Assembly (NCBI GenBank): GCA_018672145.1
Contig: JABHGH010000146.1
Span: 1-10,881 of the forward strand
DNA from: Flavobacteriaceae bacterium
Lineage (GTDB): Bacteria > Bacteroidota > Bacteroidia > Flavobacteriales > Flavobacteriaceae
Reading direction: 5' to 3'
Length of the DNA: 10,881 nt
Shown here: piece after piece, positions 1-7,138 of the stretch
Layout of the letters: each line of letters opens with the position of its first letter
Numbering within the stretch: the stretch's first letter is position 1
The notes under the pieces: generated by a model
What the model was told of the DNA's origin: nothing
Databases searched by the model: none
The model's input: the letters and a program-made list of their open reading frames with translations, nothing else
Translations under genes and position numbers: made by a program

Positions 1-45
1 ACTGGATTTTGAATCCAGCGCGTCTACCAGTTCCGCCACCAAGGC
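1..45 (-). tRNA. tRNA-Leu (anticodon CAA), 5' part, cut by window edge
   Basis: Read on the minus strand, the sequence opens with GCCTTGGTGGCGGAACTGG and continues through a D-arm to an anticodon stem-loop. The stem arms are CTGGA and TCCAG around the loop TTCAAAA, so the anticodon is CAA (plus-strand positions 9-11), decoding UUG. The GGTGGCGGAA...GGTAGACGCG pattern is typical of bacterial leucine tRNAs. The variable arm, T-arm and acceptor 3' side lie outside the window, so the class II long variable arm cannot be checked. A promoter element sits 12 nt upstream of the 5' end. Confidence 0.9.
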
Positions 46-56
46 ATTTTGCGTCG

Positions 57-92
57 CAAAGGTAAGCAAATATTTCGCCAGAGAAAACAAAA
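57..92 (-). promoter_or_regulatory. Promoter of tRNA-Leu, Bacteroidota type
   Basis: On the minus strand TACCTTTG (57-64) matches the Bacteroidota -7 consensus TAnnTTTG. A TTTTG (88-92) lies 23 nt further upstream, in the -33 TTG region. The -7 box ends 12 nt before the tRNA 5' end, a sensible distance for a short tRNA leader. The assignment rests on consensus match and position only. Confidence 0.6.
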
Positions 93-104
93 AGTAACAA
101 GTAA

Positions 105-137
105 TTGAGTGAGAAACATCAAAAATCCCTACATTTG
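105..137 (+). promoter_or_regulatory. Promoter of prs, Bacteroidota type
   Basis: TACATTTG (130-137) fits the TAnnTTTG -7 element, and TTG (105-107) lies 22 nt upstream as the -33 element. Transcription would start near 142-147, giving a leader of about 20 nt before the prs ATG. It is divergent from the tRNA-Leu promoter, and the two -33 regions lie close together. Confidence 0.65.
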
Positions 138-165
138 CACCCCTTGTGAAACATAGGATTTTAAA

Positions 166-1107
166 ATGCCAAAAGTAAAAGTGGAAGCCAAGATTTTCGG
201 ATGCACTCAAAGCATGGATCTCGCAAAACAAATTGCCGATCAATATGGTGTCAAACTAGGCAATGTTATTTTTTCTCGTTATAGCGATGGTGAATTCCAA
301 CCATCCTTTGAAGAATCTATTCGAGGTTCTCGTATCTTTATTATTGGATCTACACATCCAAATGCCGAAAACTTGATGGAAATGTTACTGATGCTCGACG
401 CTGCCAAGCGGGCTTCGGCACGACACATCACTGCTGTGATGCCATACTTTGGCTGGGCCAGACAAGATCGAAAAGACAAACCTAGGGTACCCATTGGAGC
501 AAAACTTGTCGCAAAGCTTCTTGAATCTGCTGGTGCAACACGTATTATCACCATGGACCTTCACGCTGATCAAATTCAGGGATTTTTTGAAAAACCTGTA
601 GATCATCTCTTTGCATCATCTTTGTTTTTGCCACACCTAAAAGAACTAAATATTGAAAATCTAACCATTGCTTCTCCTGATATGGGTGGTGCCAAACGTG
701 CCTACGCATATGCCAAGTTTTTGGAAAGCGATGTAGTGATTTGCTACAAGCAGCGCAAAAAAGCAAACATCATCTCTCACATGGAGCTCATTGGAGATGT
801 CACTGGCAAAAACGTGGTCTTGGTCGACGATATGGTTGACACGGCAGGAACGCTAACCAAAGCCGCTGACATGATGATAGAACGTGGCGCCCTGAGTGTC
901 CGTGCGGTGTGTACGCACCCCATTCTTTCTGGCGAAGCCTATGAACGTCTTGAGCAATCGGCCTTGACCGAACTCATTACAACGGATACCATTGCGTTGA
1001 AAAAAGAATCTAAAGCCGTAAAAGTCCTCAGCTGTGCGAGGCTATTTGCAGAAGTGATGCACAATGTGCACCACAATAAATCGATTGCGAAGAAATTTAT
1101 AATGTAA
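166..1107 (+). CDS. prs: Ribose-phosphate pyrophosphokinase (PRPP synthetase)
   Basis: A cytosolic class I PRPP synthetase that transfers pyrophosphate from ATP to ribose 5-phosphate. Its product PRPP feeds purine, pyrimidine, NAD, histidine and tryptophan synthesis. The 313-residue length is normal for the family. Visible motifs are the FGWARQDRK segment (residues 95-103, ATP contact and flexible-loop start), the metal-binding region DLHADQIQGFF (131-141), and the PRPP-binding loop VVLVDDMVDTAGT (217-229). The C-terminal CTHPILSG and HHNKSI segments resemble flavobacterial homologues. The ATG at 166 is preceded by an A/T-rich leader without Shine-Dalgarno, as usual in this phylum, and by a good promoter. 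rplY follows after 21 nt, so the two are probably cotranscribed. The identification is firm. Confidence 0.97.
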   Translation: MPKVKVEAKIFGCTQSMDLAKQIADQYGVKLGNVIFSRYSDGEFQPSFEESIRGSRIFIIGSTHPNAENLMEMLLMLDAAKRASARHITAVMPYFGWARQDRKDKPRVPIGAKLVAKLLESAGATRIITMDLHADQIQGFFEKPVDHLFASSLFLPHLKELNIENLTIASPDMGGAKRAYAYAKFLESDVVICYKQRKKANIISHMELIGDVTGKNVVLVDDMVDTAGTLTKAADMMIERGALSVRAVCTHPILSGEAYERLEQSALTELITTDTIALKKESKAVKVLSCARLFAEVMHNVHHNKSIAKKFIM

Positions 1108-1128
1108 TCTATTTTTTAAACACTAATT

Positions 1129-1773
1129 ATGAAGTCAATTACGATCAAAGGATCTAAAAGAGAAAGCGTAGGCAAGGTATCGACCAAAGCACTACGTAAT
1201 GCTGAGAAGGTTCCTTGCGTGCTCTACGGAGGAGGCAATGCCATACATTTTTCAGCTGATGAATTGTCATTTTCCAAACTCGTGTACACGACCAAAGCAC
1301 TCTCGGTAGTGATTGAATTGGAAGGCGACGAAAAGTACAATGCTATCCTTCAGGATATCCAGTTTCACCCAGTTTCTGATAAAATTCTACATATCGATTT
1401 TTATCAACTCTTCGACGACAAGGAAGTCATGATGGATATCCCTGTGGAGTTTGTCGGACAGGCACCTGGAGTCAAGTTGAGTGGGGGTGTGCTGAGTAAA
1501 AACAGACGTAAGCTTCGTGTGCGTGCGCTCCCAGCCAATCTTCCTGACAATATTATCGCTGATATTTCCAATTTGGAAATCGGCACCAAGCTGTATGTCA
1601 CAGAAGTCGCTGACGAAAAATTTACCTTACTTCACCCTGACAATGCCGTAGTATGCCAAGTGCGTAATTCACGTGTATCGCTTCAAATTGAAGAAGTTGA
1701 ATCTGAAGGTGTTGAAGGTGCTGAAAGTGAAGCTGATGGCGATGCTGCCGCACCAGCTGAAGGCCAATCATAA
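1129..1773 (+). CDS. rplY: 50S ribosomal protein L25, CTC family
   Basis: L25 of the long CTC (TL5) type binds 5S rRNA in the large ribosomal subunit. The N-terminal about 95 residues carry the 5S-binding beta-barrel, with RESVGKVSTKALRNAEKVPCVLYGG near residues 11-35 and the HPVSDKILHIDFYQL segment near 80-94. A C-terminal beta domain follows, with VEFVGQAPGVKLSGGVL near 106-122 and the RVRALPANLPDNI segment. The last about 30 residues form an acidic Glu/Ala-rich tail of low complexity, common in Bacteroidota L25. The 214-residue length agrees with the two-domain form rather than the short E. coli form. It sits between prs and pth, a widespread bacterial arrangement, and a strong terminator follows it. 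Confidence 0.96.
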   Translation: MKSITIKGSKRESVGKVSTKALRNAEKVPCVLYGGGNAIHFSADELSFSKLVYTTKALSVVIELEGDEKYNAILQDIQFHPVSDKILHIDFYQLFDDKEVMMDIPVEFVGQAPGVKLSGGVLSKNRRKLRVRALPANLPDNIIADISNLEIGTKLYVTEVADEKFTLLHPDNAVVCQVRNSRVSLQIEEVESEGVEGAESEADGDAAAPAEGQS

Positions 1774-1797
1774 ACCCCTTTCAACAAACCATTATAC

Positions 1798-1831
1798 AGC
1801 ATCCCAACACTACGCTTGGGATGCTTTTTTT
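1798..1831 (+). terminator. Intrinsic terminator after rplY
   Basis: A perfect 9-bp inverted repeat, GCATCCCAA (1799-1807) with TTGGGATGC (1816-1824), encloses an 8-nt loop. It is followed directly by seven T residues (1825-1831) and a further T-rich run. A1798 can also pair with T1825. This is the best rho-independent terminator in the window. It lies only 18 nt ahead of the chosen pth start, so it either separates prs-rplY from pth-ribF or acts as a partial attenuator. Confidence 0.85.
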
Positions 1832-1848
1832 ATTTTTACAAAAAAAAC

Positions 1849-2460
1849 ATGCCCTTTTGGTCTTTCAAAAGCAGTCAACAAAAGTCTATGGACAAGTTCC
1901 TTATTGTCGGTTTAGGTAACATTGGAGCGGCCTATCAAAACACGCGGCACAATATCGGGTTTGAGGTCGTAGACGAATTGGCCAAACAAGCAGAGGTTTC
2001 TTTTTCAACACTCCGCTATGGTGCTCTAGCAGAAACCAACTATAAAGGCAAAAAACTAGTGCTCCTCAAACCGACCACTCTGATGAATCTCAGTGGAAAG
2101 GCAGTGCGTCATTGGATGAATCATAAAAAAATCTTACAAAAAAATTGCCTCATCATAACAGACGACGTACACCTTGAGTTTGGATACTTGCGCATGCGAA
2201 AGCAAGGGTCTGACGGGGGACACAACGGACTCAAAGACATCCAAGAACGGCTAGGTAACAATCAATACGCTCGTTTACGTGTAGGCATAGGCGCAGACTA
2301 TAACAAAGGGCGTCAAGCCGATTTCGTGTTGTCCTCTTGGAGTACTAACGAAGAAAAATCCCTTCCCATCATTATTGATCGTGCCGCCACTTCCGTTCGG
2401 GATTTTGCCACGCAAGGTCTTGATAAAGCGATGAACCTCCACAACGGAATTGTAAGCTAG
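1849..2460 (+). CDS. pth: Peptidyl-tRNA hydrolase
   Basis: Pth cleaves the ester bond of peptidyl-tRNAs that drop off the ribosome, recycling tRNA in the cytosol. The family signature is clear: FLIVGLGNIG (residues 17-26, Asn24), NTRHNIGF (31-38, catalytic His34), DDVHLEFG with Asp105 in the place of the conserved catalytic-site Asp, and GSDGGHNGLK (Asn126). The start is a choice. An upstream in-frame TTG at 1816 lies inside the terminator stem and is unlikely. ATG at 1849 gives 203 residues with a short Phe/Trp/Lys-containing leader; ATG at 1888 gives the minimal 190-residue enzyme. I prefer 1849 because, from memory, flavobacterial Pth proteins often carry such a leader. ribF begins 6 nt after the stop. 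No separate promoter is seen between the terminator and this gene. Confidence 0.95.
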   Translation: MPFWSFKSSQQKSMDKFLIVGLGNIGAAYQNTRHNIGFEVVDELAKQAEVSFSTLRYGALAETNYKGKKLVLLKPTTLMNLSGKAVRHWMNHKKILQKNCLIITDDVHLEFGYLRMRKQGSDGGHNGLKDIQERLGNNQYARLRVGIGADYNKGRQADFVLSSWSTNEEKSLPIIIDRAATSVRDFATQGLDKAMNLHNGIVS

Positions 2461-2466
2461 CGCAAG

Positions 2467-3408
2467 ATGAAAACGATTCGAGGTGTCGAAAATTTTCCCA
2501 AAAACGAAGCGTCGATTGTGACAATAGGCACCTTTGATGGCGTGCATTTGGGACATCAACAAATCTTGAGACAGCTCATTACCACAAGCAAAAAGGCGGG
2601 ATTAAAAAGCGTGTTGCTCACTTTCTTTCCCCATCCACGCATGGTGCTGCAACCCGATATTTCTATGCATTTGATTCAAACCATTGAAGAGCGCGAGCAA
2701 GTGCTCGGAAAAACAGGCTTGGATTATTTGGTCATTCACCCCTTTTCATCTGATTTTTCTCGACTGAGTGCCGAGGATTATGTCAAAACAATATTGGTGG
2801 ATCGGCTCAATACAAAAAAAGTCGTGGTTGGTTATGACCATCGTTTTGGGCGAAACCGCACCGCAAGTCTCAAAGAAATGCATCACTACGGCGCTATCTA
2901 TGACTTCGAGGTTATTGAAATCGACGCCAAAAAAATAAACGTCACTGCTGTGAGTTCGACCAAAATCCGCAAAGCCATTGATAAGGGTGACATGGCCACA
3001 ACGAACCAATACCTCGGGCACCCCTTTACACTGAACGGAATGGTAATTCACGGAGATAAAAGAGGGCGAGAATTGTCCTATCCCACAGCAAATATTGATC
3101 TCCAAAACAAACACAAAATCACACCCAAACAAGGGGTGTATCTGGTCACAACGGAAATCCAAAACAAGAGAGTATTTGGTATGATGAACATTGGCACCAA
3201 ACCCACTTTTGGTGTTTCTGGATCGAGCATCGAAGTACATCTTTTTGACTGGAATACCGACCTCTATGGGCAGCATCTCTGTTTGGATATTCTTGAATGG
3301 GTTCGTGATGAAAAAAAATTTAGTAATGCTCGCGAACTACAGACTCAAATTCAAGATGACGAGTCATATTGTCGTTTACGTATCTCCACATGGCGTGCGA
3401 GGTATTAA
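2467..3408 (+). CDS. ribF: Bifunctional riboflavin kinase / FAD synthetase
   Basis: RibF phosphorylates riboflavin to FMN and then adenylylates FMN to FAD. The N-terminal FAD synthetase half is a nucleotidyltransferase-like fold with TIGTFDGVHLGHQ (residues 19-31, the HxGH motif), VVGYDHRFGRNR (120-131) and SSTKIR (163-168, the KMSKS-like element). The C-terminal kinase half shows GDKRGRELSYPTANI (196-210, the PTAN metal and nucleotide motif), MMNIGTKPTFG (239-249) and the IEVHLFDWNTDLYG segment carrying the catalytic Glu256. The 313-residue length is standard. The final about 10 residues (RLRISTWRARY) look unlike the usual end of the family, but nothing shows a frameshift. The gene is tightly linked to pth and probably cotranscribed with it. 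Confidence 0.96.
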   Translation: MKTIRGVENFPKNEASIVTIGTFDGVHLGHQQILRQLITTSKKAGLKSVLLTFFPHPRMVLQPDISMHLIQTIEEREQVLGKTGLDYLVIHPFSSDFSRLSAEDYVKTILVDRLNTKKVVVGYDHRFGRNRTASLKEMHHYGAIYDFEVIEIDAKKINVTAVSSTKIRKAIDKGDMATTNQYLGHPFTLNGMVIHGDKRGRELSYPTANIDLQNKHKITPKQGVYLVTTEIQNKRVFGMMNIGTKPTFGVSGSSIEVHLFDWNTDLYGQHLCLDILEWVRDEKKFSNARELQTQIQDDESYCRLRISTWRARY

Positions 3409-3417
3409 ACAATGTTT

Positions 3418-3425
3418 TACTTTTG
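3418..3425 (+). promoter_or_regulatory. Probable serS promoter (-7 element)
   Basis: TACTTTTG fits TAnnTTTG and starts 10 nt after the end of ribF. The predicted start site near 3430-3435 gives a leader of about 10 nt before the serS ATG. No good TTG -33 element is present at the usual spacing in the ribF 3' end, so this may be a secondary promoter supplementing readthrough. No terminator hairpin is visible between ribF and serS. Confidence 0.4.
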
Positions 3426-3442
3426 CATAAAATCATTTTCCA

Positions 3443-4714
3443 ATGCTCGACCTATCGGTAGTCCGAACACAGAAAGAAGAAATCATCGCTGCACTCGACA
3501 AGCGCGGCATCGATGCGGACACGCTCATCGATAATGCACTTGCAGCTGACGAAAAACGAAGAGGGTTACAGGCAACCCTTGATCAGAAGCTTGCCGCAGC
3601 CAACGTACTCGCCAAAGAGATTGGGGAATTGTTTACAAGCGGAAAAGAAAACGAGGCAACCGCCAAAAAGGAGGCTTCATCGGCGCTTAAAAACGAAACC
3701 AAAGACCTTCAATCCCAATTGTCCGAGGCGGAAAATGAAGTCAAACAACTCCTCTTTAGCATTCCAAATGTTCCCAATGCTCTAGTGCCAGCTGGGCAAA
3801 GCGAGGACGACAACGAAGAAGTGTTGCGTGTAGGCGATATTCCAACACTCTCCAAAAAAGCATTGCCGCACTGGGAACTGGCAACCAAATACAAGCTTAT
3901 TGACTTTGAATTGGGTAACAAAATCACAGGAGCAGGGTTTCCTGTTTACACAGGCAAAGGAGCTCGATTGCAGCGTGCGCTCATCAGCTTTTTTCTTGAT
4001 CAAAACACCGCCGCTGGCTATGAAGAAGTACAAGTGCCGCACTTGGTCAATGAAGCATCAGGTTTTGGCACTGGCCAACTACCCGATAAAGAAGGGCAAA
4101 TGTATCATGTTGGTGCAGATGATCTCTACCTAATTCCAACCGCCGAAGTACCCATCACCAATCTATTTCGTGGCGAAATGGTTGCCGAAAATCAGTTGCC
4201 CATCACTCGAACAGGCTACACTCCTTGTTTTCGACGTGAGGCTGGTAGTTATGGCGCACACGTACGTGGGCTTAACCGTTTGCACCAGTTTGACAAGGTC
4301 GAAATTGTACGTTTGGAACACCCCGACAAGGCATACGACGCATTAGACCAAATGGTTGATCACGTTCAGGAGATTCTCAAAAAACTCGAACTCCCCTACC
4401 GTATTCTTCGTTTGTGTGGTGGTGACCTTGGTTTTACTGCTGCTTTGACTTATGACTTCGAAGTCTTTTCCACTGCCCAGGAACGCTGGCTGGAAGTCAG
4501 CTCGGTGTCCAATTTTGAAAGCTACCAATCCACACGTCTAAAGTTGCGATTTAAAGACAAAGAAGGCAACCGACAATGGGTGCACACCCTCAACGGCAGT
4601 GCACTTGCTTTGCCTCGAATTATGGCGGGACTTTTAGAAAACAACCAAACCGAAGATGGTATTCGCATCCCTGAAGCGCTTGTGCCATACACCGGATTTG
4701 ATAAGATCACCTAA
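3443..4714 (+). CDS. serS: Seryl-tRNA synthetase
   Basis: A class II aminoacyl-tRNA synthetase that charges tRNA-Ser (and tRNA-Sec where present) with serine. Residues about 30-105 form the long, Lys/Glu/Ala-rich antiparallel coiled coil that reads the tRNA variable arm. The catalytic domain shows the TAE serine-binding motif (233-235), motif 2 around CFRREAGSYGAHVRGLNRLHQF (262-283), the EVFSTAQERWLEVSSVSNF region (340-358), and motif 3 NGSALALPRIMAGLLEN (384-400). The LNGSALALPR spelling, in place of the LNGSALAVGR typical of Proteobacteria, is noticeable. The 423-residue length is normal. The ATG at 3443 is the only sensible start. It heads a run of closely spaced genes that continues to about 8071. 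Confidence 0.97.
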   Translation: MLDLSVVRTQKEEIIAALDKRGIDADTLIDNALAADEKRRGLQATLDQKLAAANVLAKEIGELFTSGKENEATAKKEASSALKNETKDLQSQLSEAENEVKQLLFSIPNVPNALVPAGQSEDDNEEVLRVGDIPTLSKKALPHWELATKYKLIDFELGNKITGAGFPVYTGKGARLQRALISFFLDQNTAAGYEEVQVPHLVNEASGFGTGQLPDKEGQMYHVGADDLYLIPTAEVPITNLFRGEMVAENQLPITRTGYTPCFRREAGSYGAHVRGLNRLHQFDKVEIVRLEHPDKAYDALDQMVDHVQEILKKLELPYRILRLCGGDLGFTAALTYDFEVFSTAQERWLEVSSVSNFESYQSTRLKLRFKDKEGNRQWVHTLNGSALALPRIMAGLLENNQTEDGIRIPEALVPYTGFDKIT

Positions 4715-4723
4715 TCGGCTGCT

Positions 4724-5014
4724 ATGCGAATTTTAAACATCACTTTTAGCATTGACCCCTCTGTAGAAGACGAATTTGTGTTCTATGTGAAAGGCACGCT
4801 TTTACCTTTGCTTTCCCAAAAAGGGTCACTCTTGCGGATTCGAAGCGACGCAAACACACATCCCACCTATGGGCTACAAATTGAATGTGATACCGAAAAA
4901 GCATTCCAAGATTTTAAAGACGCACCTTTGGCAAGCATATACCAAGCAATGCACACCAAATTTCCCAACAAATGGGTGAGTTTTGATACCGAACTCGAAA
5001 GGATTGCCCCTTGA
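4724..5014 (+). CDS. DUF4286 family protein, function unknown
   Basis: A 96-residue protein without signal peptide or membrane segment. It opens with the strand-like MRILNITFSIDPSVEDEF and ends with the FPNKWVSFDTELERI segment. From memory this matches the small Bacteroidota family DUF4286, whose members share an N-terminal 'NVT..ID..V..EW' pattern and a C-terminal 'F..K.V.F.TELE' pattern; the alpha/beta layout suggests a ferredoxin-like dimeric fold. No catalytic residues are evident and no activity is known to me. It begins 9 nt after serS, and its stop codon overlaps the TTG start of rsmA by 4 nt, so its translation is probably coupled to that of the rRNA methyltransferase. This suggests, but does not show, a role linked to translation. 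Confidence 0.8.
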   Translation: MRILNITFSIDPSVEDEFVFYVKGTLLPLLSQKGSLLRIRSDANTHPTYGLQIECDTEKAFQDFKDAPLASIYQAMHTKFPNKWVSFDTELERIAP

Positions 5015-5790
5015 GTGTTCGCCCAAAAAAACACCTCGGACAGCACTTTCTGACCGATCAAAACATTGCACGCAACATCGTGGACGCTCTCTCTGGAGAG
5101 GGCTATAAGGACGTCTTGGAAATCGGGCCTGGCATGGGTGTGCTCACCCAATACCTCCTCAAAGAAAAGCTTCGTATTCACGCCATTGAAGTCGATTCCG
5201 AATCTGTAGAGTATCTCAATCAGTCGTTTCCCTTGCTCGGCGATCGGCTCATTCAAGGCGATTTTTTGAAACTTCGGATTGAGGATCATTTTCAAGATCA
5301 ACTGGCTATTATTGGAAATTTCCCTTATAACATTTCATCTCAAATTGTGTTTAGAGCATTAGAGAATCGGCGGCGCATTCCAGAATTTGTTGGTATGTTT
5401 CAAAAAGAAGTTGCCGAACGCATTTGCGAACCACCAGGCAGCAAGACCTATGGGATTTTGTCTGTGCTCACACAAGCCTTTTACGAAACCGACTACTTGT
5501 TTACCGTGAGCCCTTCGGTGTTTGATCCCCCGCCCAAAGTTTCATCTGCTGTCTTGCGACTGCGTCGTAAAGAAAACAAAAGCTTGGACTGTGACGAAAA
5601 ACTTTTTTTTCGTGTGGTGAAAACGGCTTTTCAGCAAAGGCGAAAAACACTTCGAAATAGCTTAAAATCATTTCAACTTGGCGAAAATTTAAAAGAAGAT
5701 ACTATCTTTGGACAACGTCCTGAACAACTGGGCGTTTCGGATTTTGTTCGCATTACGAATTTGATTGCTCATGACGCCATTTCAACTTAG
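5011..5790 (+). CDS. rsmA: 16S rRNA (adenine1518-N6/adenine1519-N6)-dimethyltransferase
   Basis: RsmA (KsgA) uses S-adenosylmethionine to dimethylate two adjacent adenines in the 3'-terminal helix 45 of 16S rRNA during late 30S assembly. Evidence is the N-terminal KKHLGQHFLTDQNIA (residues 6-20), SAM motif I EIGPGMGVLT (37-46), acidic motif II AIEVD (58-62), the catalytic NFPYNISSQI (103-112, NxPY class), the SPSVFDPPPKVSSAVL segment, and the C-terminal AFQQRRKTLRNSLK (206-219). The 259-residue length is typical. Translation appears to start at TTG (5011), whose TTGA overlaps the stop of the preceding gene; no ATG or GTG lies before the conserved N-terminus. The alternative name is ksgA. Confidence 0.96.
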   Translation: MSVRPKKHLGQHFLTDQNIARNIVDALSGEGYKDVLEIGPGMGVLTQYLLKEKLRIHAIEVDSESVEYLNQSFPLLGDRLIQGDFLKLRIEDHFQDQLAIIGNFPYNISSQIVFRALENRRRIPEFVGMFQKEVAERICEPPGSKTYGILSVLTQAFYETDYLFTVSPSVFDPPPKVSSAVLRLRRKENKSLDCDEKLFFRVVKTAFQQRRKTLRNSLKSFQLGENLKEDTIFGQRPEQLGVSDFVRITNLIAHDAIST

Positions 5791-7126
5791 CGAAGAACTA
5801 TTACAACAGGTCAAACGAGACATTGCGGCACAGGACAATGCGGCTTTACAAAATCTTCTTAAAGAATATCACTACGCCGACTTGGCTGAGATTTTTGACA
5901 ATCTTTTCATCGAAGAAGCGGTTTATCTTTTTAAGCGAATTGATACCGAAAAAACCGCTGACATGCTCACCGAACTCGATGAGGATGTCCGAGAAGATAT
6001 TTTAGAAGCCCTATCCTCGGTAGAGATCGCTAAGGAGATTAACGAGCTCGATACCGATGATGCAGCAGACATTGTTGGCGAACTATCCGAAGAGCTCCAA
6101 AAAGAGGTCATTGAGCAAATCTCCGACTCCGAACACGCAGAGGACATTCGAGAACTCCTTACCTATGACGAAAATTCTGCTGGTGGACTCATGGCTAAAG
6201 AACTCGTTTCTGTTAATCACAACTGGACAGTGACCCACTGTGTTCGTGAAATGCGTGTGCAGGCACAAGAAGTCACGCGTGTTCATTCTATCTATGTTGT
6301 GAACGACAACAACGTGTTACTGGGAAGACTTTCTCTAAAAGACTTGCTCACCGCCAACGAAAAAAGCAAAATTAAAAACGTTTTTATTCCCAAAGTGGAT
6401 TATGTCAAGGTGGATGAAGACGGCGAAGAGGTTGCCAAGATTATGTCAAAATACGACTTGGAAGCTCTGCCTGTGGTCGATGAAAACAAAAAACTTATGG
6501 GGCGCATTACGATAGACGATATCGTTGACCTGATCAAAGACGAAGCGGAAAAGGATTATCAACTCGCCGCTGGAATCTCTTCGGTCGTCGAAGCAGATGA
6601 CTCCATCTTCGAACTCACAAAGGCACGGTTACCTTGGCTCATTTTGGGGTTGATCGGGGGGCTTGGCAGTGTCTTTATCCTCGAAGGGTTTGAAAGCTTT
6701 ATGAATCATCCGTCTTACAGATCGCTTTTCTTTTTTACGCCGCTCATCGCTGCGATGGCCGGAAATGTAGGGGTCCAATCTTCGGCAATTATCGTACAAG
6801 GGCTTGCCAATGATGTTGTCAAAGGAAGCTTGCTTCATCGACTACTCAAAGAAGTGGGGCTTGGACTCATCAATGGCGGTGCGCTCGCGCTACTTGTCAT
6901 TTTGTTTGGCATGATCACCAACCAACCAACAGAAGTCAGCATGACCATTGCCATTTCCATGCTCTGCGTTATTATTGTCGCTGCGCTTGTCGGGACTTTT
7001 GTACCCATCATCCTTAACAAAAACAATATCGACCCGGCCATTGCAACAGGACCTTTTATTACGACGAGCAACGATATCTTTGGTATCTTTCTCTTTTTCT
7101 ATATCGCCAAATTGTTCTTGGGTTAA
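5771..7126 (+). CDS. mgtE: Magnesium transporter MgtE
   Basis: An inner-membrane Mg2+-selective channel gated by cytosolic Mg2+. The 451 residues show the full architecture. There is an acidic, helical N domain (about 1-135), then two CBS domains (about 140-195, from SAGGLMAKELVSV, and about 202-260, with EALPVVDENKKLMGRITIDD). A connecting plug helix leads into a membrane domain of about five helices from residue 287. GNVGVQSSAIIVQGLA (331-346) is the conserved MgtE segment, and GPFITTSNDIFG (427-438) holds the conserved pore Asp435. The ATG at 5771 is preferred over an in-frame TTG at 5765. Either way the gene overlaps the end of rsmA (20 nt with the ATG). No leader exists in which an M-box riboswitch could sit, so Mg2+ control is probably at the protein level through the N and CBS domains. 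Confidence 0.96.
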   Translation: MTPFQLSEELLQQVKRDIAAQDNAALQNLLKEYHYADLAEIFDNLFIEEAVYLFKRIDTEKTADMLTELDEDVREDILEALSSVEIAKEINELDTDDAADIVGELSEELQKEVIEQISDSEHAEDIRELLTYDENSAGGLMAKELVSVNHNWTVTHCVREMRVQAQEVTRVHSIYVVNDNNVLLGRLSLKDLLTANEKSKIKNVFIPKVDYVKVDEDGEEVAKIMSKYDLEALPVVDENKKLMGRITIDDIVDLIKDEAEKDYQLAAGISSVVEADDSIFELTKARLPWLILGLIGGLGSVFILEGFESFMNHPSYRSLFFFTPLIAAMAGNVGVQSSAIIVQGLANDVVKGSLLHRLLKEVGLGLINGGALALLVILFGMITNQPTEVSMTIAISMLCVIIVAALVGTFVPIILNKNNIDPAIATGPFITTSNDIFGIFLFFYIAKLFLG

Positions 7127-7138
7127 TCCCTCACCGAC

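Noticed and set aside
1673..1770. Repeat array in the rplY 3' end (GAAGTTGAATCTGAAGGTG-like units)
   Set aside because: The similarity comes from Glu/Gly/Val/Ser codons of the low-complexity acidic tail. Units are degenerate and without fixed period.
2746..3276. 176-codon minus-strand open frame inside ribF
   Set aside because: It lies wholly within a well-conserved RibF coding sequence, and its translation has no recognisable domain.
3370..3408. Frameshift at the ribF 3' end
   Set aside because: The last residues look atypical, but the length is normal, no alternative frame continues a RibF-like ending, and C-termini vary in this family.
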